Part shown: one piece after another, positions 38,106-46,620 of the stretch
Numbering within the stretch: position 1 is the stretch's first letter
How the letters are laid out: each line of letters opens with the position of its first letter
NCBI RefSeq assembly: GCF_902826655.1
Contig: NZ_CADEFR010000002.1
Coordinates: 1-64,000 of the forward strand
Length of the DNA stretch: 64,000 bases
Direction: 5' to 3'
Source: an uncultured Methylibium sp.
GTDB lineage: Bacteria; Pseudomonadota; Gammaproteobacteria; Burkholderiales; Burkholderiaceae_C
Position numbers and translations under genes: made by a program
Notes under the pieces: generated by a model
The model's input: only the letters and a program-made list of their open reading frames with translations
What the model was told of the DNA's origin: nothing
Databases searched by the model: none

Positions 38106-38504
38106 ATGCATCGCTTGTTCCTCGTTGCCGCACTTGCGGCCGCCGGCGCCGCCCACGCCGGTCCCAGCATCGGCGTCTCGATCGGCATCAACCAACCCGG
38201 CGTGTACGGCCGCATCGAGCTCGGCAACATGCCGCCCCCGGCCGTGGTCTACCCGCAACCGGTGGTCATCGTGCCGACGCCGGTCGCGGTGTATCAGCAG
38301 CCGATCTACCTCTACGTGCCGCCGGCCCACCAAGCGAGGTGGGGACACTACTGCAACGCCTACGCGGCTTGCGGCCAGCCGGTGTACTTCGTCCGCGAGT
38401 CGTGGGTCCGCGATCATCGCCACCGCGGTGATGACGATCATGACGACGACCGGCACGAACGTCGCGGCAAGCACAAGGGCAAGCGCGATCGCGGCGACGA
38501 CTGA
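38106..38504 (+). CDS. Exported Pro/Tyr-rich protein with charged tail
   Basis: A 132-residue secreted protein: signal peptide MHRLFLVAALAAAGAAHA, a region rich in Pro, Val and Tyr (PAVVYPQPVVIVPTP), two Cys, and a very charged tail of His, Arg, Asp and Lys (HRGDDDHDDDRHERRGKHK). Small proteins of this kind are frequent in Burkholderiales and of unknown role. The tail could bind metal or nucleic acid. It stands alone, convergent with the polysaccharide-export gene. Confidence 0.7.
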   Translation: MHRLFLVAALAAAGAAHAGPSIGVSIGINQPGVYGRIELGNMPPPAVVYPQPVVIVPTPVAVYQQPIYLYVPPAHQARWGHYCNAYAACGQPVYFVRESWVRDHRHRGDDDHDDDRHERRGKHKGKRDRGDD

Positions 38505-38517
38505 GCAACCCGTCCGG

Positions 38518-40905
38518 CTACTTGCGCAGACTCTTGATCGCAGCGGCGCCCAGCCCAAACTGCGAAAAGATCTGCGACCAGTCCTTCAGGTTGCGCGCGA
38601 GGACGCGCCCCCAGGTTTCGTAGTCCAGCTGGCTCGGCACGATCACCGAATCGCCGGGCTGCAGGACGCTGTCCGACACCCCGCCCCAGCCGCCTATCCA
38701 CGATGACCGAGCCGCTGCCGCCGCGGTGCCGTCGGCGTGCAGCACGATCAACTTCGACACGTCGGCCGCATCCTCGAGGCCGGCCAGGGTCAAGTAGTCG
38801 CCGACCGTTCGGCCCTCCCGCCACAGCAGGGCGTTTTCGTTGGCGACCGCTCCGATCACGGTGACAAACCCTGGACGCGCAGGCACCACGATCCGATCGC
38901 CCGCATCGAGCGCAATGTCGGGGACCGCCGCGAGCGCCTTCGCATTCGCCATCGTCTCGAGCGCGATGCGCCCGTTCGGCCTCAACCTCTGCAGCCGCGC
39001 AAGTTGGGCCTGCGTCGCGGCCCCACTGGCGGCGGACACCGCACCGGGCGGGCCGTCGTCGCGGCGGTTGGCGGCATCGCGTGCCGATTGCGTCGCCGAC
39101 AAGGACTCCAGGCGTGCGATCGCGTCGGCAAGGTTCGCCCGTTGCCGCTGACGGACCGACTCCCGCGCAAGCTCGATGCCATACAGATAGGCCTCCGGCG
39201 TCAGCCCGCCGGCACGTTCGAGAAGCGCGCGAAGGCCTTCACCCGGTCGCAGCTGGTACACGCCGGCGGCGCCCACCTCGCCTTCCACCGTCACGAGCCG
39301 CGTCCGGGCATCCTTCGGTCCGCGGATGTCCTTCTGCCCGTACACCGTGACGACGTCTCCCGGCAGCAGTTCGAGGTTGTTCGCCGCATCGCCGCGCAAC
39401 ACGACGGCCCCCAGATCGAACGCGATGACACGCGTCGACAGCGTGCGCTCGTCCAGCCGCTCGATGGTGGCGTAGTCCCAGTTGAGGTCATCGAACAGCG
39501 GCTCGGGTATGCGTTGCGCCGTCCCTTCCTCGACGCGATCGGGGCGGCCGGCGCCCCCGGCAGGCAACCCGGTGGGGGATGCCGCCTTCACGGTATCGGG
39601 CGACGCTCGGAGCGCACTTCGCGCGTTCGCGTTCGCCTCCGCTGGTGCCTCGGGCGCCCGGACCTGAACGAGGCCATTCCGCAGTCGGTGGAAGGACTCC
39701 GTCACCAGGGACTCCGTGTCGGGGATCAGATCGCGGACACGCATCCCTGGCCTGTGCGGGTAGCGCATGGGCTGCGCCACGTGCCCCTTGAGGGTCACCG
39801 CATTCGCAAACGCCTGCGAGATCGGCTTGAGCGTCAGCACATCACCGTCCGCGAGGCGCTGATCGAGGGCCGGACCGTCGAGGCGTGTCAGCTGCGTGCT
39901 GCGCTGCGCACCTGGCTTGCGAGGTTCGATCCGCTCGACCTGCGCGAACGCGGGATCGGCGACGACCGACGCTCCACCCGCGTAGCGAAGCAGGCTTCGC
40001 ATCGTGTCGTCCTCGTCGCGCAGCTCGTAGATGGCCGGCGTGTCGACGGCTCCCAACAACGCAACAGTCCGGCCGAGCGGCTGCAACACGACGGCATCGC
40101 CGTCCACCAGCTGAATGTCCTCGCTTCGCTCGCCGCCGACGAAGAAGCCGTAGAGGTCCCAGTCCGCGACCACCCGTCCAGCGCGGCGAAGCAGCACGTG
40201 CCGCATCGAGCCGCCAGTGCCGGGCCCGCCGGCCGCGGCGACAGCGGTCAACAAGGTCGCCTGGCTGGGCAGTGTGTAGATGCCGGGGTGACGGGCCGGG
40301 CCGACCACCGATACCTTGACGGCATGCAAGCGCCCCAGTGTCGCGCTCAGCCTGAATCCTCGGTACAGCCTGCCGATCTGCCCCTGGAGGTGCCGTTCCA
40401 GTTCGGCGGCCCGCACGCCCGCGACGTTGAAGCTGCCGACCCGCGGCAGGTGCACCATGCCGTCCCTGTCGACACGCACCCGCAGATCGGCGTCGATCGA
40501 CCCCCACACGCGCAGGAGGATTTCATCTCCGGCCGCCAAGGCGTAGTCGGCCGACAATGGGATCGTGTCGGTTGGCGGGGCATGCGCAGGCGCTCGCTCG
40601 AAGAATGCCTGTCCGAAGACGGGCAAGAGGCGCCCCGTGGCCTGCTGCACGAAAGCCTGAAAGACACTCGGCTGCGCGTCATGCCCGGCCGAGCGTGCGC
40701 GGCCCGGTCCTCGTTCAACGCGTTGGCGCGCTCGACCGTCATCCTGCCATTCGTCACGCCCCGGCTCGACTGTCCATTCTGGAGCCACCGCGACCGGGGC
40801 GGCCAGTCGCCACGCGTTCGGTGCTCCGGGTACGGGAGGCTCCGCCGCCTGTGCCGCCGCGGCGACCATCATTGCTCCGCCCAAGCGCCAGATCGTTCGC
40901 AGCAT
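38518..40905 (-). CDS. Multi-SLBB polysaccharide-export protein (Wza-like)
   Basis: A 795-residue exported protein. After a signal peptide (LGGAMMVAAAAQAA) comes the Poly_export domain (DYALAAGDEILLRVWGSIDA and VRVDRDGMVHLPRVGSFNVA). At least three or four SLBB-type domains follow (GPARHPGIYTLPSQATLLTA, VEGEVGAAGVYQLRPGEGLR, VIGAVANENALLWREGRTV). It is about twice the length of Wza and lacks an obvious lipobox. No tyrosine kinase, flippase or glycan synthesis genes flank it, so it is an orphan. It may form an outer-membrane channel with a longer periplasmic stalk. Start 40905 is set by the signal peptide. Confidence 0.85.
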   Translation of the reverse strand: MLRTIWRLGGAMMVAAAAQAAEPPVPGAPNAWRLAAPVAVAPEWTVEPGRDEWQDDGRARQRVERGPGRARSAGHDAQPSVFQAFVQQATGRLLPVFGQAFFERAPAHAPPTDTIPLSADYALAAGDEILLRVWGSIDADLRVRVDRDGMVHLPRVGSFNVAGVRAAELERHLQGQIGRLYRGFRLSATLGRLHAVKVSVVGPARHPGIYTLPSQATLLTAVAAAGGPGTGGSMRHVLLRRAGRVVADWDLYGFFVGGERSEDIQLVDGDAVVLQPLGRTVALLGAVDTPAIYELRDEDDTMRSLLRYAGGASVVADPAFAQVERIEPRKPGAQRSTQLTRLDGPALDQRLADGDVLTLKPISQAFANAVTLKGHVAQPMRYPHRPGMRVRDLIPDTESLVTESFHRLRNGLVQVRAPEAPAEANANARSALRASPDTVKAASPTGLPAGGAGRPDRVEEGTAQRIPEPLFDDLNWDYATIERLDERTLSTRVIAFDLGAVVLRGDAANNLELLPGDVVTVYGQKDIRGPKDARTRLVTVEGEVGAAGVYQLRPGEGLRALLERAGGLTPEAYLYGIELARESVRQRQRANLADAIARLESLSATQSARDAANRRDDGPPGAVSAASGAATQAQLARLQRLRPNGRIALETMANAKALAAVPDIALDAGDRIVVPARPGFVTVIGAVANENALLWREGRTVGDYLTLAGLEDAADVSKLIVLHADGTAAAAARSSWIGGWGGVSDSVLQPGDSVIVPSQLDYETWGRVLARNLKDWSQIFSQFGLGAAAIKSLRK

Positions 40906-40946
40906 GATGTCGTGGCAACCCCGCACCGGCCGGATTCGAGCGAGTG

Positions 40947-41255
40947 TCAACGCGCAACGGGCTTCTGCAGGAGCCGGGCCACCGAGGACGGCGCGGCATC
41001 CCGGATTCCCAGCTCTTCAGCAAGGACCAGCACGGTTTCCGGCCCTCGCGTTCGCACGCGACGACGCACCGCTTCATCGATCGCGTCACGGTGGGTTTGG
41101 TATGCGGCCACACAGGGTAGGCCGGGCTCGTCGACGCCGCAGGTCTGAGCCAGCACCGGCCGACTGATGTAGGCCTGCACGAGACGGCCATCCACGTCGA
41201 CCGCGAAGTGCACGCCGTCCGTGTCCTGCGCGTAGTACGGGTCGTAGCGCTCCAT
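40947..41255 (-). CDS. Small conserved protein, DUF1488-like
   Basis: A 102-residue protein, MERYDPYYAQDTDGVHFAVD, whose next part (GRLVQAYISRPVLAQTCGVD) resembles the short DUF1488 family, though the match is by eye. The start at 41255 follows AAAGGA five to six bases upstream, which is better than the frame-open ATG at 41300. It is 41 bp upstream of the SLBB gene and probably co-transcribed. A PmrA/QseB-like repeat lies upstream at 41316. Function unknown. Confidence 0.6.
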   Translation of the reverse strand: MERYDPYYAQDTDGVHFAVDVDGRLVQAYISRPVLAQTCGVDEPGLPCVAAYQTHRDAIDEAVRRRVRTRGPETVLVLAEELGIRDAAPSSVARLLQKPVAR

Positions 41256-41315
41256 CGAGTCCTTTCGCAGGGCCGCGCGCTCCTGGTCGCGCGCAGCCAT
41301 CGTCGGCCTGATTGG

Positions 41316-41332
41316 CTTAACGGATCCTTATG
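41316..41332 (-). promoter_or_regulatory. Weak PmrA/QseB-type box
   Basis: CTTAAC-GGATC-CTTATG, period 11, each half with one or two mismatches. Read on the minus strand it is CATAAG-N5-GTTAAG upstream of the DUF1488-like gene. The -10 is not convincing. Confidence 0.35.
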
Positions 41333-41439
41333 CGAGTCACCCGTCAAGCGCTGCGCGTTGCGTCGCTAGCGCACGCGGTCCCACGAAGGTCTGCACCGCA
41401 AGTCGCCGAGCGTGGCAGGCCGTTGCGCGTCGGCCCACT

Positions 41440-41456
41440 TTTAAGTCGCCCTTAAG
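41440..41456 (+). promoter_or_regulatory. PmrA/QseB-type box before the beta-barrel gene
   Basis: TTTAAG-TCGCC-CTTAAG, an excellent direct repeat with period 11. Eleven bases later is CACCCT (41468-41473), a poor -10 as expected for an activated promoter. Confidence 0.65.
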
Positions 41457-41542
41457 TCCATCGCCCGCACCCTGCGGGCTTGTCGCCGTGGTCACGCGGC
41501 GCAGGCGAGGTCGTCCGGCCCGCATGACGACAGGAGCGCCCT

Positions 41543-42196
41543 ATGCGTTGTCTTCCCTTTGCCGTGGCCGGCGCGATGCTGGCGCCCGCGCTGGCCTCGG
41601 CGCAGCTCAAGCCCGACCCGCGCTGGGAGTTCGGCCTGCGCAGCGGCGTACTGATCGGGTCCGGCAGGCCTGCCAACGACTTGCTGTTCAACGGCATCAA
41701 GGCGATCTACCGGCTCGATGCCGAAAGCGGCGTGGGCCTCAGCATCGATCGCCTGTCATTCGACTTCGAGCGCCCGCAAAGCGTGCTTGGCATCGAACAA
41801 GACAAGAGCCTGGTCCCGAAGGACATCGACGCGAAGGCGAAGGCCACGCTGATCAGCGTCTTCTATGAGCGCCGCTACGCCACGGCGGGCAGCCCCTGGA
41901 GCTGGAACTGGAACGCCGGGCTGGGATTCGCGTCGCCGAGCGTCGGACGTGCGAGCGGGCCAGCGGCGGGCGGTGGGAGCTTCGACGTCGGCACGGACGC
42001 CGGTCGCGAGTACGTGCCCTCGGTAGGCCTCGGAGCCAGGTACAGCCTGAGCAACGGCCTGCACTTCGAGGCCGGCCTGAACCTCAATCGTCACATCGCC
42101 AACTGGAAGGTCATCGATGCGGTGTCCGGGCGGTCGGGTCGCGTCAGGGACTACACAACCACCGGACTGAGCCTGGGCCTGGGCTACCGGTTCTGA
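41543..42196 (+). CDS. Outer-membrane beta-barrel protein, OmpW-like
   Basis: A 217-residue exported protein: signal peptide ending ALASA near residue 18, then alternating strands with GVGLSIDRLSFDFERPQ, WSWNWNAGLGFASPS, SVGLGARYSLSNGLHFEAGL, and a C-terminal aromatic end (SLGLGYRF) that would recruit the BAM machine. It is about the size of an 8-strand barrel. Its box places it in the PmrA/QseB-type set, fitting outer-membrane adjustment. Whether it is an OmpW or OmpA-barrel relative I cannot say. Confidence 0.7.
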   Translation: MRCLPFAVAGAMLAPALASAQLKPDPRWEFGLRSGVLIGSGRPANDLLFNGIKAIYRLDAESGVGLSIDRLSFDFERPQSVLGIEQDKSLVPKDIDAKAKATLISVFYERRYATAGSPWSWNWNAGLGFASPSVGRASGPAAGGGSFDVGTDAGREYVPSVGLGARYSLSNGLHFEAGLNLNRHIANWKVIDAVSGRSGRVRDYTTTGLSLGLGYRF

Positions 42197-42227
42197 GGCG
42201 TGCTCCCCGTTTCCCTCAGCCGTCCGG

Positions 42228-42304
42228 ATGACGAACGGCACCACGAAGTCATGACCTCGCAATGACGCGCTGCACTGGGCGCGTCCAACCGCCATGGCGA
42301 GAGT
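42228..42304 (+). promoter_or_regulatory. Motif-1 promoter with two palindromes (phosphoethanolamine transferase 1)
   Basis: Distal ATGACGAACGGCAC (42228-42241), proximal ATGACGCGCTGCAC (42262-42275) exactly 34 bp downstream, then 23 bp, then GAGAGT (42299-42304). The geometry matches the promoters at 16735 and 32583. It shows the frame-open ATG at 42294 is not the true start. Confidence 0.65.
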
Positions 42305-42413
42305 CGCTGCGTGGCTCGGCCGCCGCCATCGCATCGACTCGCCCCAGCGCTCCCACGTGCACTCCCGAAACATCCCCCATCTCCCGCAAGGCCACGGCTT
42401 GGCCCGCCCAGCG

Positions 42414-44063
42414 ATGCCGATCGCACGCTTGGTGAAGCGCTGGCTCTCAGGCCGGCCTGAAGTGACAAGCACGCGGCTGGCCGTGCTCGCCGGCTTCTTC
42501 TTCGCGCTTGCGGCGAACGCGCCGTTCCTGTCGGCAGTGCTGGCGGGCCGCGACCCGTGGGCGCCCGCGAGCTGGTTGTTCGCGCTGGCGATGCTGGTCG
42601 CGCTGGCCGCCGTGCACATCTTGCTGCTGTCACTGGTGACGGTGCGGCCACTTGCCAAGCCGCTGCTCGCGTTGCTGCTCGTCGCCACGGCGTTCGCCAC
42701 GTACTACATGCAGCGCTTCGGGATCTTTCTCGACCCGACGATGCTGCGCAACGTGCTGAAGACGCATCCCGCCGAAGCCGGCGAGCTGTTCGGCTGGGGC
42801 ATGCTCCCTCACTTGTTGCTGTTCGCCGGTTTGCCGCTTCTGGTGCTGTGGCGCGTGCGGCTCCAACGCCAACCGTGGGGCCGCGCGTTGGCCTGGCGGC
42901 TCGCGACGGCCGCTGGGTCGGCCGCATTGCTCGTGGGGGCGCTGCTGCTGGTGTTCCAGGACTTCTCGGCGCAGATGCGCAATCAGAAGGAGGTCCGCTA
43001 CCTCATCACGCCGGCCAACTTCATCTACTCCGCGGCACGCGTGGCGGTCGACAGCACGCGCGAGGCGCAGGTCGCCAGAACGCCGGTCGGCGTCGATGCC
43101 CGTCTCGATGCGTCGTGGGCCACGCGCAGCAAGCCGGCACTGCTCGTACTGGCGGTCGGCGAAACTGCGCGCGCGGCCAACTGGGGCCTGAACGGCTACG
43201 CGCGTCAGACCACGCCACAGCTGGCGACGCGCGACGTGATCAACTTCCGCGACGTCACTGCCTGCGGCACCAACACCGAAACCTCGCTGCCCTGCATGTT
43301 CGCGCCGGTCGGCCGGCGCGACTACGACGAACGCCGTATCCGCACCGGGGAATCGTTGCTGCACCTTCTCAACCGCGCAGGTTTCCAGGTGCTGTGGCGC
43401 GACAACCAGTCGGGCTGCAAGGGGGTCTGCGACGGGCTCGCGGCACAGCAACTGGACAACGCCGAGTTGCCAGAGTGGTGCGACGGTGGCCGCTGCCTCG
43501 ACGAGGTGCTGTTGCAGGGGCTGGACACCATCGCCCGAGACGCCAAGGGCAATCTGGTGGTCGTCCTGCACATGCTCGGCAACCACGGTCCTTCGTACTA
43601 CAAGCGCTATCCCGAGGCGTTCCGCCGCTACACCCCCACCTGCGACACCGGCGAACTGCGCCAGTGCTCGCGCGAACAGATCGTCAACGCCTACGACAAC
43701 GCCCTGCTCTACACCGACCATGTGCTCGCCAAGACGATCGACTTCCTGCAGTCGCAGTCCAGCCGCTACGACACCGCACTCGTCTACGTCTCCGACCACG
43801 GTGAGTCGCTCGGCGAGAAGGGGCTCTACCTGCACGGCGTGCCCTACGCCATCGCTCCCGACGAGCAGACGAAAGTGCCGATGATCTGGTGGCTTTCCCG
43901 GGGCTACACGGCCAGTTTCGGTCTGGACACGGACTGTCTGAAGCGGGAGGCGTCGCGGGCGCAAGCGCACGACAACCTGTTCCACACCACCCTCGGCTTG
44001 CTGCAGGTGCAGGCGCGCGAGTACGAGCCTTCGCTCGACATCACCAGGACATGCCGTCGTTGA
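42414..44063 (+). CDS. eptA: Lipid A phosphoethanolamine transferase 1
   Basis: A 549-residue inner-membrane enzyme that moves phosphoethanolamine from phosphatidylethanolamine to lipid A, lowering negative charge and polymyxin binding. There are five N-terminal TM helices to about residue 190, then a periplasmic sulfatase-fold domain with VGETARAANWGLNGY, the nucleophile Thr in TNTETSLPC (about residues 284-292), HMLGNHGPSYY and SDHGESLGEKGLY (Zn ligands). Cysteine pairs typical of EptA are present (CKGVCDG, CDGGRC). Start 42414 is after the motif-1 promoter. It overlaps the PAP2 gene by 13 bases. Confidence 0.93.
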   Translation: MPIARLVKRWLSGRPEVTSTRLAVLAGFFFALAANAPFLSAVLAGRDPWAPASWLFALAMLVALAAVHILLLSLVTVRPLAKPLLALLLVATAFATYYMQRFGIFLDPTMLRNVLKTHPAEAGELFGWGMLPHLLLFAGLPLLVLWRVRLQRQPWGRALAWRLATAAGSAALLVGALLLVFQDFSAQMRNQKEVRYLITPANFIYSAARVAVDSTREAQVARTPVGVDARLDASWATRSKPALLVLAVGETARAANWGLNGYARQTTPQLATRDVINFRDVTACGTNTETSLPCMFAPVGRRDYDERRIRTGESLLHLLNRAGFQVLWRDNQSGCKGVCDGLAAQQLDNAELPEWCDGGRCLDEVLLQGLDTIARDAKGNLVVVLHMLGNHGPSYYKRYPEAFRRYTPTCDTGELRQCSREQIVNAYDNALLYTDHVLAKTIDFLQSQSSRYDTALVYVSDHGESLGEKGLYLHGVPYAIAPDEQTKVPMIWWLSRGYTASFGLDTDCLKREASRAQAHDNLFHTTLGLLQVQAREYEPSLDITRTCRR

Positions 44064-44770
44064 CTGCCATCGCCGCCGACTCCCAGGCCGCCCCCGGGCG
44101 ACGCCTGGCGATCATCGACGCTGCCGTCGCGGCGGCTGGCCTGGCCGCCCTGGTGGCGTGGGACGCCACGGGCATGGACATCACGGTCGTGCGCTGGCTC
44201 GGCCGTCCCAGCGGCTTCCCCTGGCGCGATCACTGGCTGACCGCGGGAGTGCTGCATGGCGGCATTCGCTACCTCGCCTGGACGCTGCTCGCCGCCCTCG
44301 TGATCGGCATGTGGCGTCCCTGGGGGCCGCTGCACTCGCTGTCGAAGGCTCAAAGACTGTGGATGCTGGGCACCACCGTGGCCTGCGCGGCCCTGATCCC
44401 GCTGATCAAGCGTCTCAGCGCGACGAGTTGCCCGTGGTCCCTGGCCGAGTTCGGGGGCGGCGTCGTTCAGTACGTGCCGCACTGGGTCCGCGGGGTGACC
44501 GACGGCGGACCCGGCGGGTGCTTCCCGTCGGGCCATGTGTCCACTGCGTTCGCGTTCCTGGCCGCTTGGTTCGTGCTGCGCGAGACCGCTCCGTCGGCCG
44601 CAAGGCGCTGGCTGGCGGTCACGCTGGCGGCCGGCGTTGTGCTGGGTGCGGTCCAAGTCGCGCGCGGCGCGCACTACCCGAGCCACCCCCTGTGGACGGC
44701 CTGGATCTGCTGGGTTGTCTCCGCCCTCGCGTTCCACATTTTTCGTCCGCGCGCAACGCCTCCGCCGTGA
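44051..44770 (+). CDS. PAP2-family phosphatase, LpxE/LpxT-like
   Basis: A 239-residue membrane phosphatase with the three PAP2 motifs: KRLSATSCPW, PSGHVSTAFAF and ARGAHYPSHPLWT. Related enzymes remove phosphate from lipid A (LpxE, LpxF), from undecaprenyl diphosphate, or from phosphatidic acid. The overlap with eptA suggests a role in lipid A 1-/4'-phosphate processing before or with phosphoethanolamine addition. The ATG at 44051 is inside the eptA 3' end, and the stop overlaps the GTG start of dgkA. Confidence 0.87.
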   Translation: MPSLTAIAADSQAAPGRRLAIIDAAVAAAGLAALVAWDATGMDITVVRWLGRPSGFPWRDHWLTAGVLHGGIRYLAWTLLAALVIGMWRPWGPLHSLSKAQRLWMLGTTVACAALIPLIKRLSATSCPWSLAEFGGGVVQYVPHWVRGVTDGGPGGCFPSGHVSTAFAFLAAWFVLRETAPSAARRWLAVTLAAGVVLGAVQVARGAHYPSHPLWTAWICWVVSALAFHIFRPRATPPP

Positions 44771-45165
44771 GCAACCCGACCGGAACCCCCGACCCGACTC
44801 CGACGACCGCGTTCAAGAGTCGCCCCGGGTTCGCACGCATCTGGCAAGCCGCGCGCTACTCGCGCGACGGCATGATCGCCGCGTTTCGGCACGAGGCGGC
44901 GTTCCGCCAGGAACTGGCCGTTGGTGTGCCACTCATGGCGCTTGCGTGGTGGATCGCGCCGGGCCGCTGGGAGGCCCTCGCGATGACGCTGTCGATCGTG
45001 GCCGTTCTTGTCGTCGAGTTGCTCAACTCGGCCGTCGAGGCGCTCGCCGACGCCGTGTCCCTCGAGACGCACCCCTTGATCAAGCGCGCCAAGGACATCG
45101 GCAGCGCGGCGGTGATGCTCAGCATCGCCGGCGCGGCACTGGTGTGGATCGTGGCGCTGGTGTAG
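44767..45165 (+). CDS. dgkA: Diacylglycerol kinase
   Basis: A 132-residue three-helix membrane kinase of the DgkA family. It has the N-terminal amphipathic region RIWQAARYSRDGMIAAFRHE, the active-site segment VVELLNSAVEALADAVSLE and the last helix SAAVMLSIAGAALVWIVAL. It phosphorylates diacylglycerol, the by-product when EptA takes the headgroup from phosphatidylethanolamine, so its operon position makes metabolic sense. Start is GTG at 44767, overlapping the PAP2 stop (GTGA). The frame is open upstream but inside the PAP2 gene. Confidence 0.92.
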   Translation: MSNPTGTPDPTPTTAFKSRPGFARIWQAARYSRDGMIAAFRHEAAFRQELAVGVPLMALAWWIAPGRWEALAMTLSIVAVLVVELLNSAVEALADAVSLETHPLIKRAKDIGSAAVMLSIAGAALVWIVALV

Positions 45166-45194
45166 GCGCTGGTCCACGCGAAGCCGTCACCCCT

Positions 45195-46616
45195 TCAGAG
45201 CTGGAAGGCAAGCGCTCTGACGGTCCCCTCGAGAAGATCACGCGCCACCGACGGGGGTGTGCCTGGGTGCACGTCACCCGTCGGCGCCAGCCGCGTCGCC
45301 CACGCCACGAGCCAGTCGACTTCAGCGGGGCTGTAAAACGACGCCATGGCTTCGTAGTTCAGGAACAGGCCGCGCCCATCAAGGTTGACAGAACCGCAGA
45401 GGGCCAGCGTGCGGTCCACGATCACGACCTTTGCATGCAGCATGCGCGGCAGCAGGCGCACCTCGGCGCCAGCGCGCACCAGGCACCTCAGCGCTCGCTC
45501 GCGCGCGATGTCGGCCAATCGATGGTTCGAACGCCGTGGAAGCAGCAGGGTCAGCCTCACTCCGCGCCGGCAGGCGATGCTCAACGCATCGAGCAGGGCT
45601 TCGTCGGGGACGAAGTACGGCGTGGTGGCAATGATGCGCTCCTGAGCCCGATACGCCGCAGCCAGCAGGAGCGCGTGCACGGTGTCGTCGGGCCCGTCCG
45701 GGCCGGTGGGAATCCACTGCACGAGCGGGCCGCCGGCGGCCACGCTCATCAGTCCGTCCGGGCACCGAGGCGCCTCGACCGCGCGACCACCTGAGCGCTG
45801 CCAGTCGCGGTCGAACTGCGTCTGCGCCACCGCCGCCACCGGCCCTTCGACCACGAAGCCCAGATCAATCCATGCCTGCGCGTCCGGAGAGTCCAGGAAA
45901 TACTCATCGGCCAGGTTCTGGCCACCGGCCTAGAGCTGCCGTCCGTCAGCCACGGCGAGCTTGCGATGGTTGCGCAGATTCGTCCGGCCGCGCAGCGGGT
46001 TGTGCAGCAGGGGCATGAACACCCGCACCTCCACGCCCGCAGCCCGCAATGCGGCCAGCTGCGCCCGTGGCGTGCGCAGGCTGCCCACGGCATCGACGAT
46101 CAAGCGGCAGGCCACGCCGCGTCCCGCTGCCGCCGTCAATGCCTGCACGACGGCGCGTCCGACCTCGTCACCGCCGAGGATGAAGGTGCAGACGTCCAGT
46201 CGAGCGCGGGCCGTACTGCACAGCGCCAGCAGCGCGTCCAAGGAATCGCGTCCCTGCGGCAGAAATCGGACGCGCTCGTTGACCGAAGCCTCCGCCACGC
46301 CCAGTGCCGCCAACAGCGAGCCCGCCCACTCGGGCACCCCGGCAACGGGGTCGGGCCGCACCGGCGGCCCGATCGATGCCGCCGGTCGCACGAACTTGCG
46401 CGTGCCGAAGATCAGGAACAAGGGGACGCCGGCATACGGGAAGGCCGCGATTCCGACGACCCACCCGATGGCGGCCGCAGGATGCCGCCGCTGATGCCCG
46501 GCGCGAGTCACGAGCACATAGAGCAGAAGGCCACCCGCAACGAACGCTGCATGCTCGAGCCCCGAGATCGAGGGCCACCAGGCCAGCCACGGCAGGGAAG
46601 CGCCGCTCCACGCCAC
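45195..46616 (-). pseudogene. Cardiolipin synthase interrupted by one in-frame TAG
   Basis: A 473-codon frame with two N-terminal TM segments, both phospholipase-D HKD sites (NLRNHRKLAVADG and MLHAKVVIVDRTLALCGS) and all else of a Cls, broken only by TAG at 45932-45930. The context is DGRQL-stop-AGGQNLADEYF, where the family has Trp (LWxGGxNxADEYF), so TGG to TAG is the likely change. Codons after the stop are under normal use and a second HKD is intact. It begins five bases after the kinase stop as the last gene of the PmrAB/QseBC-type operon. Read-through, recent inactivation or sequence error are all possible. Confidence 0.85.
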
Positions 46617-46620
46617 CGTA

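Noticed and set aside
38737-41148. 803-codon plus-strand open frame opposite the polysaccharide-export gene
   Set aside because: Same reason: mirror of third-position GC on the other strand, with His/Arg-rich low-complexity translation.
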